This document shows, piece after piece, positions 1-5,527 of a DNA stretch of 5,564 bases. The stretch lies in assembly GCA_029859455.1 (NCBI GenBank), contig JAOUDE010000183.1, forward strand, positions 1 to 5,564, written 5' to 3'. The position numbers and the translations under genes were made by a program. The notes beneath the pieces are model-generated. The model was not told where the DNA came from and ran no database searches. It saw only the letters and a program-made list of their open reading frames with translations. The DNA is from Ignavibacteria bacterium (GTDB lineage: Bacteria > Bacteroidota > Ignavibacteria > UBA10030 > UBA6906). Position 1 is the stretch's first letter. The number at the start of each line of letters is the position of its first letter.

Positions 1-656
1 ATCCCCTTTCCTTCGCTCCCCACCACGATTGCGATCGGTCCCCTGTAGTCGACCTCCGTGTAGAGCCTGTCACCCTTTCCGTCCAACCCGGCAATCCAGA
101 ATCCCATTTTCTTGAGTTCCTTCATCGCGTTGACAAGATTTCCCGCATCGGCCACCGGCACGTGCTCCGTTGCTCCTGCCGATGCGCGGATGGTTCCCGG
201 GCTCAGTGACGCAGAGTGGTGGCGGGCGACGATGACCCCGTCCGCACCCGCGCACTCGGCGGTTCTGATCAGGGCGCCCAGGTTTCCCGGATCTTCAATC
301 TGATCCGGAATCAGCAGAAAGCCGGGTGCATCCTTACCTTCCATCTGCAGGAGGAGTGATTCCAGATCGATAGGCGGTTTGTCCTGTGCAAGGGCAAGAA
401 CCCCCTGCGCCTTCGCTCCGCGGGCGATCTCCATGAAATCCTCCCTCGCCAGAATCTCGACGCTGATTCCAGCTTCTTCAGCAGCATGACGGATTTCTTC
501 GATGATTCCTCCCCTGACGCTGTCCAGCAGGACAACTCGCACGAGCCCGCCCGGCGACCGGAGAGCTTCGAGGACAGGGTTTCGACCAGCAATGAGCCTG
601 TAACGGCTCTCCTTGTGCCGGACCTTGTTTCGCGGCTGCCCGCGCCCCGGTTTCAG
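1..656 (-). CDS. rlmB: RlmB/TrmH-family 23S rRNA (guanosine-2'-O)-methyltransferase, 3' end truncated by window
   Basis: This is a SpoU/TrmH (SPOUT) methyltransferase that transfers a methyl group from S-adenosylmethionine to a ribose 2'-OH, most likely in 23S rRNA. About 218 residues are visible. A basic N-terminal tail (residues 1-20) leads into a substrate-binding domain beginning LIAGRNPVLEAL (21-32). The catalytic domain starts near residue 110 and shows SPOUT motif 1 (IEDPGNLGALIRTAECAGA, 120-138, with Asn125 and Arg131), then RASAGATEHVPV (157-168), then motif 2 (VVGSEGKG, 211-218). The third motif of the knot lies beyond the left edge. No ATG precedes the conserved domain in this frame. 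I chose CTG at 656 because AGGAG lies 5 bases upstream and the start would overlap the upstream stop as CTGA, matching the ATGA overlaps of the preceding genes. GTG at 704 is the alternative and has no visible ribosome binding site. The family is certain; the RlmB subgroup is likely, and the start is inferred. Confidence 0.9.
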   Translation of the reverse strand, partial: MKPGRGQPRNKVRHKESRYRLIAGRNPVLEALRSPGGLVRVVLLDSVRGGIIEEIRHAAEEAGISVEILAREDFMEIARGAKAQGVLALAQDKPPIDLESLLLQMEGKDAPGFLLIPDQIEDPGNLGALIRTAECAGADGVIVARHHSASLSPGTIRASAGATEHVPVADAGNLVNAMKELKKMGFWIAGLDGKGDRLYTEVDYRGPIAIVVGSEGKG

Positions 657-841
657 ACAGGCTCCTGGCGAGACTTGCGACTGTTGAATTTTTCGATCAA
701 CCACCCGACGGTGAACAGGGCTATCCCGATAAGGCCGAGATACAGCTCGATCCACATGTCATCCGTCTGGATTCCCTGTACGAGACCGATGAGAACGGAT
801 GCAATTCCGAGAGCCTCGAGGCCCTTTGCGACATACATCAT
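653..841 (-). CDS. small two-helix membrane protein of unknown function
   Basis: This is a 62-residue protein that I do not recognise. Two hydrophobic segments are visible, at about residues 6-24 (KGLEALGIASVLIGLVQGI) and 30-49 (from WIELY to GWLI). A short acidic turn (QTDD, 25-28) separates them, and a basic tail follows (KFNSRKSR, 51-58). The positive-inside rule would place both termini in the cytoplasm. There is no signal peptide or catalytic motif. The start is well supported: GGAGGG lies 8 bases upstream of the ATG at 841, and a second in-frame ATG follows immediately. The start overlaps the glutaredoxin stop as ATGA, and its own stop overlaps the proposed rlmB start. Its position after lgt and the glutaredoxin-like gene suggests inner-membrane localisation and co-translation, but gives no function. 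Confidence 0.75.
   Translation of the reverse strand: MMYVAKGLEALGIASVLIGLVQGIQTDDMWIELYLGLIGIALFTVGWLIEKFNSRKSRQEPV
662..666 (-). promoter_or_regulatory. Shine-Dalgarno AGGAG supporting a CTG start for rlmB
   Basis: AGGAG on the minus strand lies inside the last codons of the membrane miniprotein and 5 bases before the CTG at 656. It is the only purine-rich site near a possible start codon of the methyltransferase frame, so it decides the start call. It could be chance, because the same bases encode the Gln-Glu of the upstream protein. Confidence 0.45.
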
Positions 842-1098
842 GTTGATTTCCCTCCGGATGAAATCTGTCTCAGGTATGCATACAACGCCTCACCGGATAT
901 GGAGTGACGAGCAAAGAAGAGGCCGTTGATGTTGATGACAGGAATATCAACCCTGTAACGTTCTTCTGTGGAAGTTCCAGGTTCCAGATATGTTTCCTTC
1001 AGTTCGAACGGGAATTTGTTTCTCACGGAGAGCAGGACGTCTCTGGCTTCGTTGCAGAGGGGGCATTCCTTCTTTGTTATCAGCTCGACCAATATCAT
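838..1098 (-). CDS. glutaredoxin-like thioredoxin-fold protein with CPLC motif
   Basis: This is an 86-residue, single-domain protein that should act in cytoplasmic thiol-disulfide exchange. The first strand MILVELITKK leads into a CxxC active site, Cys12-Pro-Leu-Cys15, at the start of the first helix. The sequence DIPV (51-54) supplies the cis-proline (Pro53) typical of the thioredoxin fold, followed by strand ININGLFF. The length and motif order fit short glutaredoxin-like proteins rather than full thioredoxins. The frame stays open upstream to a possible start at 1287, but that extension is an antiparallel shadow of lgt with no fold-like features. The start at 1098 gives an intact fold and overlaps the lgt stop as ATGA. 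No Shine-Dalgarno is visible before this ATG, which fits coupling to lgt translation. The physiological partner is unknown; I see no ribonucleotide reductase gene here, so NrdH is not supported. Confidence 0.88.
   Translation of the reverse strand: MILVELITKKECPLCNEARDVLLSVRNKFPFELKETYLEPGTSTEERYRVDIPVININGLFFARHSISGEALYAYLRQISSGGKST
850..855 (-). promoter_or_regulatory. strong Shine-Dalgarno GGAGGG of the membrane miniprotein
   Basis: GGAGGG on the minus strand sits 8 bases upstream of the ATG at 841 and within the end of the glutaredoxin-like gene. It is the clearest ribosome binding site in the window. It fixes the start of the 62-residue protein and shows that this organism uses Shine-Dalgarno initiation at least at some genes. 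Confidence 0.7.
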
Positions 1099-2015
1099 TT
1101 GCGTACGGGCGCCGGTTTCGCACCACGTTTCGAGAGCCGGATGACGGAGAAGAGTCCCAGGCAGAAGAGGGCGATCGCAAAGAGCTGTGCCTCTGAAAGC
1201 CCGGCAATCAGTTTCGGCTGGAGCCGGAGAAACTCTACCGAGAACCGGAAAAGGGCGGCGAGCATCAGGTAGACGGAGAACAACCATCCGTCAGGCCGGG
1301 ATTCCCGCCACAGGCCGATCAGCAGAAAGAACCCTGCAATCCCAAGCAGAAGTTCATAGATCGGCGTCGGGTGGAGGGTGGTGAGCTGGTCGAACCGGTA
1401 ATACGGAACCCCGAAATCATCAACCCCGGCCAGTGCTGTCCGGAGGGAATCGTAGTGCCAGAAAGCACGTTCGTCCGGGTTGTGGTCAAAATAATCCTGT
1501 AGAATGCTTGACGGTTTGACGGTTCCCATAGCATACACCGTCCCCCAGGGTGCGGTCGTCGGCACGCCGTAATCCCCATCGCCGGCCAGATGACAGCCGA
1601 TGCGTCCGATTCCGTACGCCAGAATCAGAGTGATGCCGAGGGCGTCGAGGAAGCGGAGGACGGGCAGATTCTTGCTTCGGACATAGAGGATGAGGGAGGA
1701 GACCCCGAGGACAAATCCTCCGTACCATGTCAGACCAGATGGTTCAAACGCCGATGCCGGGTTCAGGAGAAAGTAATCCCAGTGTTCGATCAGATGCAGA
1801 ATTTTTGCTCCGATGATACCGGTAACGAGAGCAATGACAGTAATAGTCCCGGCAAGTTCGCGGTCCATTCTTCGGCGTGCCATTTCCCGTCCGAGGATGT
1901 ATGAGCCGATGAACGCCGCGAGGCCTACCATCGCGCCGAAACTGTTGATGGTGATCGGACCGACCTGCAATCCAAAGAGATCGAATTCAGGAATGCGGTA
2001 GAGGATTGGTATCAT
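1095..2015 (-). CDS. lgt: prolipoprotein diacylglyceryl transferase
   Basis: Lgt is an inner-membrane enzyme that moves a diacylglyceryl group from phosphatidylglycerol to the lipobox cysteine of prolipoproteins, the first step of lipoprotein maturation. At 306 residues it is close to the usual length (E. coli about 291). Several hydrophobic segments are visible: about 22-42, 55-75, 97-112, 122-136, 222-236, 243-258 and 275-292. Family landmarks are GLTWYGG (94-100), YGIGRIGCHLAGDGDYG (134-150, with Arg138 as the essential arginine equivalent), HPTPIYE (215-221) and FRFSVEFLR (256-264). The Asn of the classical signature and the active-site His before the GG are replaced (see findings), as is usual in some divergent Lgt groups. 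The ATG at 2015 has GGAGC about 8 bases upstream and overlaps the preceding stop as ATGA. The family assignment is very secure. Confidence 0.97.
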   Translation of the reverse strand: MIPILYRIPEFDLFGLQVGPITINSFGAMVGLAAFIGSYILGREMARRRMDRELAGTITVIALVTGIIGAKILHLIEHWDYFLLNPASAFEPSGLTWYGGFVLGVSSLILYVRSKNLPVLRFLDALGITLILAYGIGRIGCHLAGDGDYGVPTTAPWGTVYAMGTVKPSSILQDYFDHNPDERAFWHYDSLRTALAGVDDFGVPYYRFDQLTTLHPTPIYELLLGIAGFFLLIGLWRESRPDGWLFSVYLMLAALFRFSVEFLRLQPKLIAGLSEAQLFAIALFCLGLFSVIRLSKRGAKPAPVRK

Positions 2016-2416
2016 GACGGGTGCTCCGGCTCCGTGGAGACGCTGACGAACGATTCCCTGGGTTGGCTGGTAAGGGTCACCGAGGTCGGCGTCACGTCAA
2101 AAACGAATGAGGTCGTTCTCTTGTCCAAACCTTCAATCAGAATCTCAATGGCCCCGTTCAGTCCGGTGTACGAACGCCTGAAGTAGGCCGGACCACTGTC
2201 GGGAAGACTCAGTTGCGGCGCTTTGAGACCGGTGATCCTGTACTTCAGCGTTGTCCCGGAAACCTCTTCCTCGACACCGAGTTCATACCGGAAGCTCGCG
2301 AACTCTCTGGTCGTCTCACAGAGAACAACGGTTCTGTGGACCTGCTCCAACTCGTCAAACTCCGGGGAGACGCGAAGCCGGTATTCATGCCGGTCGGTAT
2401 TCTTTTGGGCAGCCAC
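2012..2416 (-). CDS. hypothetical protein, 134 residues, predicted beta-rich
   Basis: I do not recognise this protein. It has no signal peptide, membrane segment, cysteine cluster or nucleotide-binding motif. The N-terminal half is charged (HEYRLRVSPEFDELEQVHR, 10-28). The rest alternates hydrophobic and polar residues in short stretches that suggest beta strands (LKYRITGL, AIEILIEGL, TSFVFDVTPTSVTLTS). The C-terminus is Ser/Thr/Pro/Glu-rich and probably disordered. The start is GTG at 2416, the first plausible initiator after an in-frame TGA. No Shine-Dalgarno is visible before it, and no ATG occurs in the frame, so the start is less certain than the frame. The reading frame is believable because it fills the gap between the EIIA gene (38 bases away) and lgt exactly and ends in the same ATGA overlap as its neighbours. 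It is probably cytoplasmic; its function cannot be inferred. Confidence 0.7.
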   Translation of the reverse strand: MAAQKNTDRHEYRLRVSPEFDELEQVHRTVVLCETTREFASFRYELGVEEEVSGTTLKYRITGLKAPQLSLPDSGPAYFRRSYTGLNGAIEILIEGLDKRTTSFVFDVTPTSVTLTSQPRESFVSVSTEPEHPS

Positions 2417-2454
2417 AGGGTCAGAAATCGGAAAGGCTCAGATTGGACGTCAAA

Positions 2455-2925
2455 TCAGGCTTCGGGATATGTTGCTTCCTCGGTACGAAAAGTTTCGAGG
2501 ACTTCTTCCGGCGTGCCGATCGTAAGCAATTTATCACGAAACAGCTGTTTGGTCATCAGGCGGGAGATTCTGCTCAAAAGCTTGATGTGACTCCCCACCA
2601 TGCTGTCCTTCCCGACCACCAGGAAGACGAGGCGGACCGGTTTCCCGTCCATCGCATCAAAATCGATCGGTTCGGCAGTGATTGCAAACGCGGCGATGAT
2701 ATCCGAAACGGCGTCGGTCTTGCCGTGGGGTATCGCAAAGCCGTTGCCGACACCTGTTGACATGAGTTTCTCCCGGTCGAAAATTGCCTGCCGTACTCTC
2801 TCCTTATCGAGGACCTTCGTCGAAGAGCCGATCAGATCGACGAGGGCATTAATAATACCTTCCTTGGAATCGCCCTTGAGGCCAGTCAGCACAAGGTCCT
2901 TATTCAGAATGTCACTGATTCTCAT
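2455..2925 (-). CDS. PTS EIIA domain protein, fructose/mannitol/PtsN type
   Basis: This is a 156-residue stand-alone phosphotransferase-system EIIA domain of the fructose/mannitol/nitrogen (PtsN) class. In such proteins a histidine accepts phosphate from HPr and passes it to EIIB or, in PtsN-like proteins, controls partner proteins. The phosphoacceptor is His67 in GNGFAIPHGKT (60-70). Other family features are ISDILNKDLVL (3-13), an early helix with REKLMSTGVG (51-60), AFAIT and PIDFD (79-90), VRLVFLVVG (97-105) and the conserved helix SHIKLLSRISRLM (112-124). The length matches a complete single domain. No EIIB, EIIC, HPr or enzyme I gene lies in the window, so a regulatory role is more likely than sugar uptake. 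It begins 18 bases after the fusion gene's stop, with GGAAGG 11 bases before the ATG, so co-transcription is expected. Whether it belongs to PtsN or the fructose subgroup cannot be settled by eye. Confidence 0.92.
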   Translation of the reverse strand: MRISDILNKDLVLTGLKGDSKEGIINALVDLIGSSTKVLDKERVRQAIFDREKLMSTGVGNGFAIPHGKTDAVSDIIAAFAITAEPIDFDAMDGKPVRLVFLVVGKDSMVGSHIKLLSRISRLMTKQLFRDKLLTIGTPEEVLETFRTEEATYPEA

Positions 2926-2943
2926 CGTTTCATGTGCCTTCCA

Positions 2944-5451
2944 TTAGTGTTCATCCCGCCACTGCATCACCCGCTCTTCGTACTCCTGTGCAATCGTATC
3001 GGCGGTTTCCTGATCGGATGCTTCTGCGTTGATGTGGAACAACGGTTTTTCCTTGTCGGGAATCAAGAGAACGGATCCGCCTTTGTCAGAATTAAAATAG
3101 ACTTTGATGCCGTCGACCAGATCCCTTTTGTCCGCCTCGGAAGCCTTCATGATCTTCCTCATGACCTTCCCCTTGTGTTCCCACGAGCAATTGATGTTTC
3201 GCTTTGCCCGGAACAGCCGGGGAAGCTTCTTCTCCATTTCACCGAGTCGCATCTCTGTTTTTGCCATCATTTCCAGAATCCGGGCGACTGAGTACATCGC
3301 ATCAGTAGCGAAGAAGAAATCAGTGAAGATAAATCCGCCTTTTGTTCCGCCGACGAACTGCACATCGCCGGAAGCCGCTGCTTCCATCATGGCGAGATGG
3401 CTGTTTCGGGTCTTCTTCACCGTAACTCCGCGTTTCGATGCGATAATATCCACTTCTCCGGTCGACGTGATCGGTACAGCGATCTTCTTCGGTTCGGGGA
3501 AGGTCTCAAGGAACAGGTTCGAAACGATGGTCAGGAGACGGTCGCTGTCGATTCGTCCACCCTGTTCGTTGACCATGAACAGTTTTTCCCCGCCGGCGTC
3601 GATCAGCGCACCGAGGTCGTATTTCAGCGATGTGACGATGTGCGAGAGCTGTTTCATGGAATATTCGAACTCGTACGGGTCCCGGGTGAGTTTCTTCGGA
3701 TCCAGGTGTGCATTGACAGCGACCACCTGACAGTCAAACGATCCGAGGATCATGGGGAAAATCGTGGAGGCGACCCCGTTCGAATAATCGATCACGATCT
3801 TGAATTGCTTTTTGCCGATCGCGTCGACGTTGATGGAAGAAAGGAACTTCTGCCGGTAGTCGGCCGTGGCCCGTTCCGGGAAGGTGATGCCTCCGACACG
3901 ATCCGGAACCGACCGGGAGTAATCCTCACCGAAAAAGAGCCGTTCGATTCCTTTTGTTCGTCCGGTGGGCAGGTCTTTGCCGTCCGCATCGAAGAATATG
4001 ATATCGGTCAGGTTCTTGTCAGTGGGAGAACGGCGGACATGGATGCCACCCGCTTCCTTCCCGTTCGACAGTTCGTGACGGAGGATCGGAATTGATGTCG
4101 CGCGGAGATCGGTCACGTTGATCCCTGTGGACATCAGACCGCAGATGATCGCGCGGTTCATCATGCGCGACACGTTATCGGAGTCTCTGCTCGTTGCGAC
4201 AACCTTGCCGGCTCCGAGGAAGGCACCATAGGCGGCACCCAGCTTCGCCCCGAACTCCGGATTCATTTCGATGTTCGAAAGACCCGATACCCGGGAGTCA
4301 GCAAACAGCTCACGCAGCCATTTGTCTTCCCAAACCAGGCTTCTCGTCAGGACAGCGCCTTCCTCCACCACCTTTTCGGGCCAGAGCTTGATATTGGACG
4401 CGAGGGATGCCCCCCGTCCAATCCAGCAGGAATCTCCGACAAAGACATTCTCGGCGATCGTGGTTTTCTCGCCGATGGAACATTTCGCACCGATAACATC
4501 GCCGGTCATTTCAACATTGTGACCGATGACGACATCATTCCAGATTACGGAGCTGCGGATGATGCTTCCGGGTCCGATGACACAGTTATTTCCGATCACA
4601 CTGTCGGAAAGAGTCACCCCGTCAGCCACGGAGCAATTGCTTCCCAGAATTACCCTGCCGACGATTCTGACTTTGTCCTCGTCGATCCTGGTGCCGCTCC
4701 CCATCGTCAGTGCGCCACGTTTCTCTCCATCGATTCCTACCGTGACACGGCCTGCAATGGCATCCTGGTGGGCATCCTGGTACTCATTGAGATTACCGAT
4801 ATCTCTCCAGTACCCCTCGGCCTTGAATCCGTACAGACCCCCTTTCTGTTTGAGCAGAAGAGGGAAGAGGTCCTTGCTGAAATCGAATTCCTGCTGGAAC
4901 GGGATCAGGTCGACCACCTCTGGCTCGAGAATGTAGATCCCCGTGTTGATCGTGTCACTGAAGACTTCGCCCCAGGATGGTTTTTCAAGAAAGCGTGAAA
5001 TGGTCCCATCTTCATTTGTGATGACCACCCCGAATGCAAGGGGATTTGCAGCACGAGTCAGAACGATGGTTGCCTTCGCTTGTTTCTCCTCATGGAAACG
5101 GATCGCCTGAGTAAGGTCAAAATCGGTAAGAACATCTCCACTGATGACGAGGGTGCGCTCGCGGACTCCTTCCAGTGCATTACGAACACTCCCGGCGGTT
5201 CCATAATCAGCCTCCGCTCTGACATAGGTCATACGGACGTCCAGGCTGCTTCCGTCACCGAAATAGCTGGTGATCGTTTCGGGCTGGTAAAAGAGAGTGG
5301 CGATGAGATCAGTGATGCCGTGGTCACGCAGGAGGGTAACAATATGGTGCATCATCGGTTTGTTCATGACCGGGACCATCGGTTTCGGCGTGTTGCACGT
5401 GAGAGGACGCAACCTCGTCCCGAAACCGCCAGCCATGATGATGCCTTTCAT
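2944..5451 (-). CDS. sugar-1-phosphate nucleotidyltransferase (mannose-1-phosphate guanylyltransferase type) fused to a phosphomannomutase-like domain
   Basis: This 835-residue protein has three parts. Residues 1-235 are a nucleotidyltransferase that should join a sugar 1-phosphate to an NTP, releasing pyrophosphate. It shows MAGGFGTRLRPLT (6-18), PKP with Lys23, YGTAGSVRNA (83-92), GD with metal-ligand candidate Asp106, EKP (156-158) and WRDIG with Asp217. Residues about 250-370 are hexapeptide repeats of a left-handed beta helix (for example VILGSNCSVADGVTLSDSVIG). Residues about 385-835 resemble phosphohexomutases in length and order, but the catalytic loops read IHVRRSP, DAGGEKL, GGTKGGFIF and IPDKEKP instead of the usual motifs (see findings). 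The architecture matches a known class of about 840-residue bacterial fusions usually annotated as mannose-1-phosphate guanylyltransferase, which would feed GDP-mannose to envelope polysaccharide. The exact sugar and nucleotide are not proven by sequence. The ATG at 5451 starts directly at the conserved motif, without an obvious Shine-Dalgarno. It is probably the first gene of the operon. Confidence 0.92.
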   Translation of the reverse strand: MKGIIMAGGFGTRLRPLTCNTPKPMVPVMNKPMMHHIVTLLRDHGITDLIATLFYQPETITSYFGDGSSLDVRMTYVRAEADYGTAGSVRNALEGVRERTLVISGDVLTDFDLTQAIRFHEEKQAKATIVLTRAANPLAFGVVITNEDGTISRFLEKPSWGEVFSDTINTGIYILEPEVVDLIPFQQEFDFSKDLFPLLLKQKGGLYGFKAEGYWRDIGNLNEYQDAHQDAIAGRVTVGIDGEKRGALTMGSGTRIDEDKVRIVGRVILGSNCSVADGVTLSDSVIGNNCVIGPGSIIRSSVIWNDVVIGHNVEMTGDVIGAKCSIGEKTTIAENVFVGDSCWIGRGASLASNIKLWPEKVVEEGAVLTRSLVWEDKWLRELFADSRVSGLSNIEMNPEFGAKLGAAYGAFLGAGKVVATSRDSDNVSRMMNRAIICGLMSTGINVTDLRATSIPILRHELSNGKEAGGIHVRRSPTDKNLTDIIFFDADGKDLPTGRTKGIERLFFGEDYSRSVPDRVGGITFPERATADYRQKFLSSINVDAIGKKQFKIVIDYSNGVASTIFPMILGSFDCQVVAVNAHLDPKKLTRDPYEFEYSMKQLSHIVTSLKYDLGALIDAGGEKLFMVNEQGGRIDSDRLLTIVSNLFLETFPEPKKIAVPITSTGEVDIIASKRGVTVKKTRNSHLAMMEAAASGDVQFVGGTKGGFIFTDFFFATDAMYSVARILEMMAKTEMRLGEMEKKLPRLFRAKRNINCSWEHKGKVMRKIMKASEADKRDLVDGIKVYFNSDKGGSVLLIPDKEKPLFHINAEASDQETADTIAQEYEERVMQWRDEH

Positions 5452-5498
5452 AACAGAGTCACACTCATCGGGGAAGAAGACATAGCGAAAAGTGATTC

Positions 5499-5527
5499 AA
5501 CATACCAAAAAAAAAGGCTGAATTCAA
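5499..5527 (-). promoter_or_regulatory. candidate sigma-70-type promoter for the operon
   Basis: On the minus strand, TTGAAT (5527-5522, four of six matches to the -35 consensus) is followed by a 17-base spacer and TATGTT (5504-5499, four of six). A TG one base upstream of the -10 makes it an extended -10. Initiation near 5492 would leave a leader of roughly 40 bases before the ATG at 5451. The same bases partly fit the Bacteroidota-type promoter (TTTG near -33, TAnnTTTG near -7), so the sigma factor class is open. Nine T residues fill most of the spacer. An alternative reading is that the T run ends a weak terminator for a gene to the right, but the preceding stem is poor. Confidence 0.4.
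5507..5515. repeat. A9/T9 homopolymer tract in the promoter spacer
   Basis: Nine consecutive A residues on the plus strand (T on the minus strand) lie between the proposed -35 and -10 elements upstream of the fusion gene. It is the longest mononucleotide run I saw in the window. Such runs can change length by slippage during replication, which here would alter promoter spacing. That consequence is inference; the tract itself is plain in the sequence. Confidence 0.9.

Noticed and set aside
311..592. Minus-strand open frames at 311-592 and 70-255
   Set aside because: Both are out of frame with the methyltransferase, whose SPOUT motifs run continuously from 596 to 1 in a third frame.
1099..1287. 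N-terminal extension of the glutaredoxin-like frame by 63 codons
   Set aside because: The extension lies inside lgt in another frame, is Arg/Pro-rich, and precedes a complete thioredoxin-fold start at 1098 that overlaps the lgt stop in the same way as the other junctions.
2251..2760. Plus-strand open frame of 169 codons spanning the EIIA gene and the unknown gene
   Set aside because: It crosses two minus-strand genes and the short gap between them. The EIIA assignment with its intact active-site motif takes precedence.
2922..2933. Three-codon mini frame (ATG AAA CGA TGA) overlapping the EIIA start
   Set aside because: It is too short to judge and easily arises by chance. GGAAGG 3 bases upstream is more simply read as the ribosome binding site for the EIIA gene.
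3104..3730. Plus-strand open frame of 208 codons
   Set aside because: It is antisense to the same fusion gene and overlaps the other plus-strand frame. Its composition is low in information, with no motif.
3397..4095. Plus-strand open frame of 232 codons, antisense to the fusion gene
   Set aside because: It lies wholly within the phosphomannomutase-like coding region, has no recognisable domain, and is the kind of long antisense frame expected opposite a GC-rich gene. The minus-strand protein is clearly the real product.
4519..4998. Plus-strand open frames of 159 and 136 codons
   Set aside because: Both are antisense to the beta-helix and nucleotidyltransferase regions, and neither shows protein-family features.
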